A DNA stretch of 8,267 bases from an uncultured Eubacteriales bacterium (GTDB lineage Bacteria; Bacillota; Clostridia; Christensenellales; Christensenellaceae): contig USII01000038.1 of assembly GCA_900554725.1 (NCBI GenBank), positions 1 to 8,267 on the forward strand, in the 5' to 3' direction. The notes beneath the pieces were generated by a model. The model was not told where the DNA came from, did not search any database, and saw only the letters and a list, made by a program, of their open reading frames with translations. The translations under genes and the position numbers were made by a program. Below are positions 1-6,791 of this stretch, one piece after another. Each line of letters starts with the position of its first letter. Position 1 is the first letter of the stretch.

Positions 1-301
1 CCCAGGAAAAGCCCAGCCAGTGGATATCCTCCTCGATAGAGCGCACATACTCTTCATCCTCTTTGGCAGGGTTGGTATCATCGTAGCGCAGGTTACATTT
101 CCCATTATATTGCTGGGCCAAGGAGAAATTGAGGCAGATTGCTTTCGCATGCCCGATATGCAGATAACCGTTGGGCTCGGGCGGGAAACGGGTGATAACC
201 TCCTTGACCCGGCCCGATTGCAAATCGGCATCGATAATCTCTTCAATGAAGTTTCTTGTCTTTTTCTCTTCCGGCGCCCGAACTTCGCTATTCTCAGCCA
301 T
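1..301 (-). CDS. glnS: Glutaminyl-tRNA synthetase, N-terminal part (partial at left edge)
   Basis: Class Ic aminoacyl-tRNA synthetase that charges tRNA-Gln with glutamine in the cytoplasm. Only the first 100 codons are present; the gene continues beyond position 1. The translated start contains [12 protein letters not shown] (residues 16-27), then [20 protein letters not shown] (37-56) with the class I HIGH signature at residues 48-51, then [10 protein letters not shown] (69-78) and the [18 protein letters not shown] block (83-100). NFI...[18 protein letters not shown] and the R(F/Y)DDTNP block distinguish GlnRS from bacterial GluRS. Start is ATG at 299-301, with AAGGAG (308-313) six bases upstream. 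Presence of GlnRS implies direct glutaminylation; whether GatCAB is also present cannot be seen. It lies downstream of MFS-E but has its own putative promoter, and there is no functional link to the transporters. Confidence 0.97.
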   Translation of the reverse strand, partial: MAENSEVRAPEEKKTRNFIEEIIDADLQSGRVKEVITRFPPEPNGYLHIGHAKAICLNFSLAQQYNGKCNLRYDDTNPAKEDEEYVRSIEEDIHWLGFSW

Positions 302-340
302 AGTATTCTCCTTCGCGCATTATATTGTATATAATAGTAA

Positions 341-370
341 ATTTTACCCTATTTCATACTGGGATTGCAA
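341..370 (-). promoter_or_regulatory. Putative glnS promoter
   Basis: On the minus strand TTGCAA (365-370) is followed after 18 bases by TAAAAT (341-346), giving 4/6 and 5/6 matches to the sigma-A boxes. Initiation about seven bases later would leave a leader of roughly 30-35 nt carrying the AAGGAG ribosome site at 308-313. A second perfect TATAAT lies at 319-324, but it has no good -35 box and would start transcription inside the SD, so it is the less likely choice. The leader is far too short for a T-box, and no T-box sequence is seen. Assignment is by eye only. Confidence 0.4.
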
Positions 371-378
371 GCCCCGAC

Positions 379-438
379 AAAAATTCGCCTCTTTCCAGGC
401 AGCAAAAAGGAGCCTGCCCTTCGCGTGCCGCTGGGCAG
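379..438 (-). terminator. Weak candidate terminator(s) after MFS-E
   Basis: Downstream of the MFS-E stop (470-472), the minus strand has CTGCCC (433-438) and GGGCAG (414-419) around a 13-base loop containing a small GCG/CGC inner pairing, followed five bases later by a TTTTT run (404-408). A second small hairpin, GCCT (397-400) with AGGC (387-390), is followed by GAA and another TTTTT (379-383). Neither is a textbook terminator, but two hairpins each trailed by U-runs between a transporter and glnS fit termination of the MFS-E transcript. Confidence 0.45.
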
Positions 439-469
439 CGAAAAGCAGACACCTCTTTGGGGCGCCTTT

Positions 470-1621
470 TCAGGCAGCCTTTCTCTTTGCAAAGCACAGA
501 TATACGAGGAAGGCAAGGGCAGAGATACCTGCGGCAAAGCAGAATACCCCCCCAATGCCAAAACCGCTGGAAACCGGCCCTGTGGCAAAATTCATAAGGA
601 TGCCGCCCAGATTGGTTGAAACGGAAAACAGAGAAGAAATGAGCCCCATATTTTCCGGCGAAGACTGCATGGCCATCGTATTGACGGCGGGGTATACCGG
701 CCCCTGGAAAAAGCCGATCAACCCAACCAGAATGATTGCCAGCGTGCTGTTGCCCGCAAGCCCCAGCCCCAGGCTGGAGAGCGCCGCGCCTGCAAGGCAG
801 ATTTTGACAAGCAATTTCTGGTTTTTAAAGTATCCGCTGAGCAGGCGGGAGGGGATCATGGCGATCCAGAATACAGAAACGGCCAGCGCGCCGTAGCTTT
901 CGTGGTTCAGCTCCTGTGTAAAAAAGTTTTTCAGGAAAGCCACAATGCCATTTTCCATGGAGCCGCAGGAAAGCGTAATCGTCACCATAGATACTCCGAT
1001 CAGGAGAAACAGCGCCCGAAAGCCCTGCTTTCCTTCCCGCTTATCCGTAATATTGACAGGCTCCACCTTCATTGCCATAAGCAGCGCAATGATGGCCACT
1101 GCTCCGATGGCGATGATGAGATAAAGTACCCGCCAGTTTGCCCCGGCGCCCATGAGCGCGCTCATAAGAAGCGGAGAGATTACCGCGCCGATGCTGAAGG
1201 AGACATTTTGCAGCGAATTATTCCTGGCTCCTTTGAGCGGCTCAGTTTCCACAATCGTGGCCGGGAAAAGCGAGCTCATCATGGAAAAACCCGCGCCTAC
1301 AAGGAATACTGCAATGCAGAAAAAGACGGTGTTTGTCGAAACCATTGCCACCAGGCAGCCCACTACATAAACTGCCGCTGCAATGCAGATCACATCCCTC
1401 TTGCGGAACCGATCCGCAAGCCCGCCAAACAACAGCGGAATGCTCAGCGCAGCAGTATACTGCACAGCTGCCAGCATCCCCTGGCCTGTGGCCGTCATGG
1501 AAAATTCCTTCGCAACATTGAACAATATGGATTGATAGCCTGCAGTCTGCATACCTATTATCACAGAGCCCAGATAACATATAAAGATGTAGGCGCGCTT
1601 GGAACTTCTCAATTTTTCCAT
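470..1621 (-). CDS. MFS transporter, fifth and most diverged paralogue (MFS-E)
   Basis: 383-residue integral membrane protein of the major facilitator superfamily, expected to move a small solute across the cytoplasmic membrane with 12 helices in two six-helix halves. Helix 1 carries GMQTAGYQ (23-30). The loop 2-3 motif A is GGLADRFRKR (66-75), the best match to the MFS consensus in this array. ANWRVLYLI (161-169) lies at helix 6, a hydrophilic central loop at about 185-203, helix 7 has MENG with Glu223, and helix 10 has GFFQGPVYPA (303-312) followed by SPENMG (321-326). Start is ATG at 1619-1621, with GAGGAG about eight bases upstream; the stop is TGA. Unlike the other four copies it follows a terminator and has its own putative promoter, so it is probably a separate transcription unit. 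The substrate is unknown; uptake or efflux are both possible. Confidence 0.93.
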   Translation of the reverse strand: MEKLRSSKRAYIFICYLGSVIIGMQTAGYQSILFNVAKEFSMTATGQGMLAAVQYTAALSIPLLFGGLADRFRKRDVICIAAAVYVVGCLVAMVSTNTVFFCIAVFLVGAGFSMMSSLFPATIVETEPLKGARNNSLQNVSFSIGAVISPLLMSALMGAGANWRVLYLIIAIGAVAIIALLMAMKVEPVNITDKREGKQGFRALFLLIGVSMVTITLSCGSMENGIVAFLKNFFTQELNHESYGALAVSVFWIAMIPSRLLSGYFKNQKLLVKICLAGAALSSLGLGLAGNSTLAIILVGLIGFFQGPVYPAVNTMAMQSSPENMGLISSLFSVSTNLGGILMNFATGPVSSGFGIGGVFCFAAGISALAFLVYLCFAKRKAA

Positions 1622-1641
1622 CTCTCCCGCTCCTCTATTTT

Positions 1642-1691
1642 ATTATAGCAGCACTCTACTATTCTAATTGATAAAGTATGCTTTAAGTCAA
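1642..1691 (-). promoter_or_regulatory. Putative promoter of MFS-E
   Basis: On the minus strand a near-consensus -35 TTGACT lies at 1686-1691. Candidate -10 boxes are TAGAAT at 1661-1666 (spacer 19, slightly long) and a perfect TATAAT at 1642-1647, which lacks a good -35 at normal spacing. The TATAAT would start transcription about a dozen bases before the ATG, just keeping the GAGGAG ribosome site in the message. The region is clearly AT-richer than the flanking genes. Which -10 is used cannot be settled by inspection. Confidence 0.45.
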
Positions 1692-1700
1692 GCACTTTAT
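1671..1700. repeat. Inverted repeat over the -35 box of MFS-E (operator-like)
   Basis: Perfect 7-base arms ATAAAGT (1671-1677) and ACTTTAT (1694-1700) enclose 16 bases. Allowing a two-base bulge, the arms extend to ATAAAG-TGCTT and AAGCA-CTTTAT around a six-base loop. The TTGACT -35 of the MFS-E promoter overlaps the centre. Such a dyad over a promoter fits a repressor site; a small RNA hairpin is an alternative, but no U-run follows it. No regulator gene is visible in the window. Confidence 0.4.
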
Positions 1701-1733
1701 GGGCCTCCGCCCTTTTTACAGCTGCTTTTAGAA

Positions 1734-1772
1734 GGAAAAACGGCACGCTTTTTTGTGCATACCGTTTTTTCC
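1734..1772 (-). terminator. Intrinsic terminator after MFS-D, closing the four-gene array
   Basis: Directly adjoining the MFS-D stop codon TAA (1773-1775), the minus strand reads GGAAAAAACGG, then an A-rich apex, then CCGTTTTTCC. The arms 1762-1772 and 1734-1743 pair as GG/A-run/CGG with CCG/T-run/CC, with an inner CAC (1755-1757)/GTG (1744-1746) pairing. With A-runs and T-runs on both sides it could act in both directions, though both flanking genes read leftward. Confidence 0.75.
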
Positions 1773-2981
1773 TTAAAGGGCGCTCTCATCCTGTGCGCGC
1801 CGTTTATCCTTCATAAATAGATATGCAGGAACCGCCGAAAGCAGCGCAATGGCCACCAGCGGATAAAAGGCGTTCCCCGGGCCTATCCGATCCGAAAGCC
1901 CTCCCATAAATACAGTGGCCGCCGCGCTGGCAATCCCGTTAAAGGGAAGCAGCAGCATGGAAACCTTTCCAGAGTGTTCCGGAAAAATTTCCACAGCCAG
2001 CGCCTGGATTGTGGCATATTGCGGCCCAAGAAAAATTCCGCAGAACAGGCACCAGATAAGCGAGATAACCACACCGCGCGCTGCCGCCAGCAAAAGGCTC
2101 ATGGCCGCAAGGGCAAGAAAGGTATAGAGCAGCATCTCCCGCTTTTTTCTGCGCACGCGGCTGGCAAACAGCTTGGAAGGCAGCATGCCGCAGTTGAGCA
2201 GCGAGATACAGATAGCCGCTCCCGTAGCGGAATGCAGCTCTTCAGAGAAAAAAGGCTTGATAAAATATCCAAGGGATGTTTCCACCACTACATTTAAAAA
2301 CAGAAGGGCGCAGAGCATCCAAAAACGGCTATCTTTCCACTGGAATTTTTTCCCCGGCTCATCCTTTTTCAGCTCCACCTGGTAGGTCTTTTGCGGGGTG
2401 ATAAAGAAAAAGGCCAGAAGCGTCAGCCCAACAAGCGCGGATAAAATCAGATAGTGCCCGCGCCAGCTCATTCCCCTTCCCATCAGAAAGCCGAGGAAAA
2501 TGGGGTAGATCATGCAGCCCAAGCTGTTTACCAGACTGATGATATTGGAAAAGCGATTGGTGCTGCGCGGATCCGTTTCGGCGAGCAGCACGATCAGCGC
2601 CGCATAGAGCGTTGTGGAGCAGGCGTAGATAAAAAACACGCTTATCAACACCACATAGAAGTTCGTCCCCCAGATTCCCATGATGAGGGAAAACGCGATG
2701 TACACCCAGCCGGAGAGCTGCGCAAATGCCTTTTTGGGCATTTTATCCGCAATATACGCGACCAGAATGGGCATGACCACCATTCCAATGGCTCGAGCCG
2801 TCGCGATAACGCCCATGCCCGAATTCCCCATGCCAAATTCTTCGGAGATATCAAGAAGCGCATACTGATACCCCGCAATGGAAAAACCCAAAAGAAAAGA
2901 GAGCAGAAACGGGATGAAAACATAGAGCCGGTTCGATTTTACCTGCATCTTTGCGAGCCATTTGGGCTGTAAACTTTCCAA
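1773..2981 (-). CDS. MFS transporter (MFS-D), TTG start
   Basis: 402-residue, 12-helix MFS permease. Helix 1 has LGFSIAGYQYALLDI (31-45), the motif A equivalent is YIADKMPKK (76-84), AETDP is at 134-138, SWRGHYLIL at 172-180, a charged central loop at about 198-218, helix 7 VETS with Glu234, and helix 10 GIFLGPQYA (315-323) followed by EIFPEHSGKVS. The start was taken as TTG (2979-2981) because AGAGGA (2989-2994) sits seven bases upstream. The first in-frame ATG (residue 12, 2946-2948) lacks an SD but would match the N-terminal lengths of its paralogues, so it remains possible. Only 18 bases separate it from the MFS-C stop, implying co-transcription. It departs from the GP.WP form of MFS-A, -B and -C, suggesting a changed substrate path. 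The substrate is unknown. Confidence 0.93.
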   Translation of the reverse strand: MESLQPKWLAKMQVKSNRLYVFIPFLLSFLLGFSIAGYQYALLDISEEFGMGNSGMGVIATARAIGMVVMPILVAYIADKMPKKAFAQLSGWVYIAFSLIMGIWGTNFYVVLISVFFIYACSTTLYAALIVLLAETDPRSTNRFSNIISLVNSLGCMIYPIFLGFLMGRGMSWRGHYLILSALVGLTLLAFFFITPQKTYQVELKKDEPGKKFQWKDSRFWMLCALLFLNVVVETSLGYFIKPFFSEELHSATGAAICISLLNCGMLPSKLFASRVRRKKREMLLYTFLALAAMSLLLAAARGVVISLIWCLFCGIFLGPQYATIQALAVEIFPEHSGKVSMLLLPFNGIASAAATVFMGGLSDRIGPGNAFYPLVAIALLSAVPAYLFMKDKRRAQDESAL

Positions 2982-2999
2982 CGCTATTTCCTCTTTTGC

Positions 3000-4208
3000 T
3001 TAAAAATTTCCCGTCGATGCATCTACCTGCTCTGCCATCGCTTTTGCGCTTTTTCTGCGATTCAGCGCGCGCACGCCCATAAGCGCAGACATGGCAATCA
3101 GCCCCATGAAAGCCGGATAGAGGAAACTGCTGCGCAGGTCGATATGATCCGCCAGCATTCCCATAAACACGCCCACTGTCGCACCGCCAGTACTGCTGCC
3201 CACCAACAACATCGTGCTGATGCGCCCCGGATTTTCCGGGAAGGAATCGATGGCCACGCTCATGGCCAACGGCCAGGCTGGACCCGCAATCAGGCCAAAC
3301 AGGCAACACCATAGATACGATGTCCACGCGCCGGGCACGATTACCATCAATAGCGCCATCAGCCCGCCGCCAAAGCAGCACGCCGCGGCAATCGCTGCTT
3401 TGTTTTTATGAATCCGGCTGGCCAGCAGGCGCGAAATCACCATTCCGATGCCCACAATTGCAATGGTGGTGGAGGCGGCCAGCGGGTTTTCATATTGCTC
3501 GGTAAAATACGGTTTTGCATAGCTGTTGATGCCGGATTCCACAGAAGAATATGCAATGCTCCACAAAATGAGCAAAAACCCTACCGGCTTTAAAACCGCC
3601 AAAATAGAGCCCGCGTTTTTTGGGATCACCAGCGGCTCCGCTGAAGCGGGCGCCGTGGGAGAATGCATCCAGAAAATTCCTCCCGCAACCACCAGGGAGA
3701 TTATGGTAATCAGCACATAAAGCGCCCGCCAGGAAACGCCCTGCCCCAGCAGAAACGCCATCATGAGCGGGCCCGTGACCGAGCCGGCGCTGTAAAACAT
3801 CTCGGCAATGCCGGCATAGCGGCTGCTGTGGGAAGGATCGTACTTAGAGAGCATTACGGGGACAATTGCGGGAAGCATCGTTCCGGAAAAGCCCATGAGC
3901 ATAAGCCCGATAATCAGCCCGATAAAATTGGGAATAATCAGCACCAAAAGCCCTCCCAGCGCGATTGTCGCTGTAAACCCTCCTGTGAGCAGCCTCTGAT
4001 CCTTTTTATCGATAATCCCGCCAAGCAGAACAGCGGAGCAAAGGCCAGTGATAAAGCCAACGCTGGAAAGCGCCCCCATGGCCGTTTTGTTCATCTGATA
4101 CTCTTCCGCAATATCCAGCAGAATAAACTGCTGTCCGCACACCTGCAACCCAAAAATAAACATCGTCAGATATGCCAATGTGCTAAACAAGCTTCTGGAT
4201 GCGCGCAC
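3000..4208 (-). CDS. MFS transporter (MFS-C), GTG start
   Basis: 402-residue, 12-helix MFS permease. Helix 1 reads FGLQVCGQQFILLDIAEEY (19-37); the tyrosine of the GYQ signature in its four paralogues is Gln here. The motif A region is GGIIDKKDQR (63-72), VSWRALYVLI is at 158-167, a central loop rich in Pro and Ala at about 182-200, helix 7 has VESG with Glu224, and helix 10 has FGLIAGPAWP (304-313) followed by DSFPENPG. The start is GTG (4206-4208), chosen because AAGGAG (4218-4223) lies nine bases upstream; no in-frame ATG precedes the first helix. It follows MFS-B after 69 bases and precedes MFS-D by 18. The cytoplasmic C-terminus is basic, then acidic. The substrate is unknown. Confidence 0.93.
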   Translation of the reverse strand: MRASRSLFSTLAYLTMFIFGLQVCGQQFILLDIAEEYQMNKTAMGALSSVGFITGLCSAVLLGGIIDKKDQRLLTGGFTATIALGGLLVLIIPNFIGLIIGLMLMGFSGTMLPAIVPVMLSKYDPSHSSRYAGIAEMFYSAGSVTGPLMMAFLLGQGVSWRALYVLITIISLVVAGGIFWMHSPTAPASAEPLVIPKNAGSILAVLKPVGFLLILWSIAYSSVESGINSYAKPYFTEQYENPLAASTTIAIVGIGMVISRLLASRIHKNKAAIAAACCFGGGLMALLMVIVPGAWTSYLWCCLFGLIAGPAWPLAMSVAIDSFPENPGRISTMLLVGSSTGGATVGVFMGMLADHIDLRSSFLYPAFMGLIAMSALMGVRALNRRKSAKAMAEQVDASTGNF

Positions 4209-4251
4209 TTACCTTCACTCCTTTACCGGCTGAATATAAATTTCCTTTGCC

Positions 4252-4281
4252 AGTTTACGCTACTTTTATATATTTTGTCAA
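4252..4281 (-). promoter_or_regulatory. Possible internal promoter ahead of MFS-C
   Basis: A perfect TTGACA (minus strand, 4276-4281) straddles the TGA stop of MFS-B and is followed after 18 bases by TAAACT (4252-4257), a 4/6 match to the -10 box. The 69-base gap is distinctly AT-rich compared with the genes. It could give MFS-C and MFS-D expression independent of MFS-A and MFS-B. The weak -10 keeps this tentative. Confidence 0.35.
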
Positions 4282-5543
4282 ACCTGGCCGGCAATTTGGC
4301 CCGGCGCCTGCCCGCCCTGGCGGCGCTCCCTCCTCTTTGCTGCCGCAGACGCCCAGCCGCTCGCCGCCGCGCCCAGCGCCGCAAATGCGACCACCGCCCA
4401 GACGGCCATGCGCATTCCAATGGCATCTGACGCCGCCCCCACCGCAAAGCCGCCCAGCATGCTGCCCAGGTTGGTAAACATCATATTGATGCTGGAAAGC
4501 AGCCCTGCGCACTGGGGGTATGCTTCCAGCCCAATGCCCAGGATGGTAGGCCAGCCCGGCCCCGCAGCCAATCCAAACAGGATAGCCCAAACGATCATCA
4601 GCTCGGGCCAGGGAACGCATATCATAAGGGCGACGGCCAGCCCCGCCACGCAGAAGCAGGAAATCACCAAAATGCCCTTGCCCCGCTTTAAATGGCTGGT
4701 AAAATATCGGGAGACCACCATCGATGCCCAGATGAGCGAGATGGCAATCCCCGCCTGGCCACCTGCGCCCGAAACCTCAAAAAACTCCCGGGCATAGTTC
4801 ATAATACCCGTTTCCATATTCATATAGATGGCGCTGGAAAACAGCACCAACAGGAAGGGAAGGGTAAAAAGCGTCTGGCGCAGGGAAAAGGCCTTTCCCC
4901 CGCTCTGGCCATCCTCCCGCTGATAGCTGGTCACGCTGGGGCGGGAGAGCAGCAGCCCAAAGAGCAGCAAAAGCGCCAGCGCCAGCACGATAACATAGTG
5001 CACCTTCCAGGGCAGATTCAACTGCTCCCCCAGGAGAAAGGAAAGCAGCAGTGGGCTTAGGACAGAGCCCGTTCCCGAAAAAACCTGCTCCATATTGGTA
5101 TATTTCGTGCTTTTTTCCGGAGCGATAAGCGCCATGGCCGGAAAGACGCCCGCGAGCAGCATGCCGCTTCCAAGGGCGGCAAAAATCCGGAAAGCGAAGA
5201 ACCAGAAGGCGTTTGCAGATAGCAGCATCCCCACAGTGCCCGCCGCATAAATTCCCGCGCCCAGGCAGAGCAACCTGCGCTTGTTGACGCGATCCAGAAA
5301 ACCGCTCAGGATCAGCGATGAGCAGAGCGATATGATCGTCTGAAGGGCGTTGACTGTTGCCATCATGGTATTGGAAAAGCCAAACTCCATGCGGATATTG
5401 AGGAAAATGTACTGATAGCCGCCAAATTCAAAGCCCGTCATCAGCCCTGCCAGATAGCAGAAGGCCAGATAAAAACGATCCCTGCGCGCCCGAATCAGCG
5501 CAGGAGAGCGGTGCGCATGCTGCGGAACATATTCCCTTGCCAT
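4278..5543 (-). CDS. MFS transporter (MFS-B)
   Basis: 421-residue, 12-helix MFS permease with the longest cytoplasmic N-terminus in the array (about 24 residues, ending in ALIRARRDR). Helix 1 has TGFEFGGYQYIFLNI (36-50), including an extra Glu39. The motif A region is SGFLDRVNKRR (80-90), TKYTNMEQVF lies at 146-155, PWKVHYVIV at 178-186, a polar central loop at about 202-220, helix 7 METG with Glu244 followed by IMNYAREFFE, and helix 10 FGLAAGPGWP (323-332). The C-terminal tail is basic (AKRRERRQ). Start is ATG 5541-5543, only three bases after the MFS-A stop; its SD (GGAGG) lies within the last codons of MFS-A, so translation is probably coupled. It is closest to MFS-A in sequence. The substrate is unknown. 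Confidence 0.94.
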   Translation of the reverse strand: MAREYVPQHAHRSPALIRARRDRFYLAFCYLAGLMTGFEFGGYQYIFLNIRMEFGFSNTMMATVNALQTIISLCSSLILSGFLDRVNKRRLLCLGAGIYAAGTVGMLLSANAFWFFAFRIFAALGSGMLLAGVFPAMALIAPEKSTKYTNMEQVFSGTGSVLSPLLLSFLLGEQLNLPWKVHYVIVLALALLLLFGLLLSRPSVTSYQREDGQSGGKAFSLRQTLFTLPFLLVLFSSAIYMNMETGIMNYAREFFEVSGAGGQAGIAISLIWASMVVSRYFTSHLKRGKGILVISCFCVAGLAVALMICVPWPELMIVWAILFGLAAGPGWPTILGIGLEAYPQCAGLLSSINMMFTNLGSMLGGFAVGAASDAIGMRMAVWAVVAFAALGAAASGWASAAAKRRERRQGGQAPGQIAGQV

Positions 5544-5546
5544 GGA

Positions 5547-6791
5547 TTATCCCTCCTCTTTTTGTTCCTCCTGACTCATTGCTTTTAGGAATGCCGCCTC
5601 TTTTGCATCATCCTTTTTCCGCTGCTGGTAGGAAGCGCGAATGCCAAAATCCCCCGCTGCCAAGCCTGCCACTGCAAAGGCTGCCACAAGGTAAAACGCA
5701 TCCCCTATTCCCACGATATCCACCACTCTTCCCACCATCAGGTTGCCCAGCATGGCCCCAAGACCGCTGCCGATGCAGATAAGCGAATAGGCTTTTCCCG
5801 ATTGGCGCGGGAAAGTATCCATGCCGATGGAGAGAATGGTAGGCCAGCCTGGCCCTGCAAACAGGCCAAAGAGCGCGCACCAGATGAGCGAAACCACAGG
5901 AATGCGCAGCAGCGCCATGAGCAGCATCGCCAACCCAGCAAAGACAAAGCTGATACAGACCATCTTTCCCTTATGCCGCTTCATTTTGCTTGCCATAAAC
6001 CGCGTGGGCAGCATAAGCCCCCAAGCCACCGAGATGGCCAGCCCCGCGCTCTTGGAATCTCCCATGGCCTCGAAATACTGCCGGGCATAGTTCATAAGGC
6101 CGGTTTCCATGCACATATAGAAGCCGATGCAAAGGGAGAGCAGCCAAAAGGCCGCAGTCTTATAGATTTTCTGGAAAACCGGAACCTGGGCATGCTGGGA
6201 AACCTGAACGGCCTTCTGAAGCCGCATGGAAGTTTCAGGCTGCACCAGCGATGAAAGGCCAAGCATAAGCAGAGTGGCGCAGGAGATGATCAGGTAGTGG
6301 CCGCGCCAGTTCATGTGCATGCTTCCCATGAAAACCGAAAGGAGCACGGGCGCGATCATGGCGCCGGCGCCGTAGAACACCTGCAGCATATTGGTATACT
6401 TATTGCTGTTTTGCGGATCTGTGCTGGTAAGCGCCGGGTAGAGAGCAGTGGTGATAACATTTCCTCCCACCCCTATAATGACCAGCGCCGCAATCGTCAT
6501 GGCCGGGCCGGAAGAAAGGCCGTTAAAAAGGCACCCCATCACATAGACTCCGCCGCCTATAAACATGAGCTTGCGCTTATCCACATGATCGATAAACCGG
6601 CTGAACACAAGGCTCATCAGAAGCCCCACAACCGACTGCACCGATCCCAGCGCCGCCATCCCCGCATTGGAAAGCGAAAATTCATCGCGCATGCTGATAA
6701 TAATATATTGATAACCCGCCGTCTGCATGCCAGTGACGAGGCTGATCAAATATCCCAGCGCGACAAAAAGCTTGTTGCTTTTTTTCAGCAT
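5547..6791 (-). CDS. MFS transporter (MFS-A), first gene of the array
   Basis: 414-residue, 12-helix MFS permease. Helix 1 has TGMQTAGYQYIIISM (20-34), the motif A region is SRFIDHVDKRK (64-74), STDPQNSNKYTNMLQVFYG is at 123-141, MNWRGHYLII at 160-169, a polar central loop at about 184-208, helix 7 METG with Glu229 followed by LMNYARQYFE, and helix 10 FGLFAGPGWP (308-317) with MDTFPRQSGK after it. The C-terminal tail of about 28 residues is highly charged and probably cytoplasmic. Start is ATG 6789-6791 with GAGGGG about six bases upstream. It begins 74 bases after rlmH with no recognisable promoter between, so read-through from the rlmH transcript is plausible. Its substrate cannot be assigned; the (M/V)E(T/S) motif of helix 7 recalls sugar-proton symporters of the FucP type only loosely. 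Confidence 0.94.
   Translation of the reverse strand: MLKKSNKLFVALGYLISLVTGMQTAGYQYIIISMRDEFSLSNAGMAALGSVQSVVGLLMSLVFSRFIDHVDKRKLMFIGGGVYVMGCLFNGLSSGPAMTIAALVIIGVGGNVITTALYPALTSTDPQNSNKYTNMLQVFYGAGAMIAPVLLSVFMGSMHMNWRGHYLIISCATLLMLGLSSLVQPETSMRLQKAVQVSQHAQVPVFQKIYKTAAFWLLSLCIGFYMCMETGLMNYARQYFEAMGDSKSAGLAISVAWGLMLPTRFMASKMKRHKGKMVCISFVFAGLAMLLMALLRIPVVSLIWCALFGLFAGPGWPTILSIGMDTFPRQSGKAYSLICIGSGLGAMLGNLMVGRVVDIVGIGDAFYLVAAFAVAGLAAGDFGIRASYQQRKKDDAKEAAFLKAMSQEEQKEEG

Noticed and set aside
302..469. T-box riboswitch before glnS
   Set aside because: No T-box sequence or specifier stem was found, and the distance from the putative promoter to the start codon is too short for one.
171..896. Long open frame on the plus strand spanning the glnS start, intergenic region and MFS-E end
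   Set aside because: It is antisense to two clear genes, has no membrane or domain pattern, no ribosome site, and crosses the promoter region; a shadow frame.
902..1648. Plus-strand open frame of about 248 codons antisense to MFS-E
   Set aside because: His, Arg and Cys-rich composition typical of the complement of a hydrophobic membrane protein gene; no recognisable family.
1671..1700. Inverted repeat as an intrinsic terminator
   Set aside because: No U-run follows on either strand in the right place, and a better terminator lies at 1734-1772.
2851..3381. Minus-strand open frame overlapping the MFS-D and MFS-C junction in another frame
   Set aside because: It runs through the ends of two real genes out of frame and shows no domain.
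3663..4430. Plus-strand open frame of about 255 codons antisense to MFS-C and MFS-B
   Set aside because: Composition is that of an antisense shadow (His, Asn, Arg, Pro-rich) and it spans two convincing genes and their gap.
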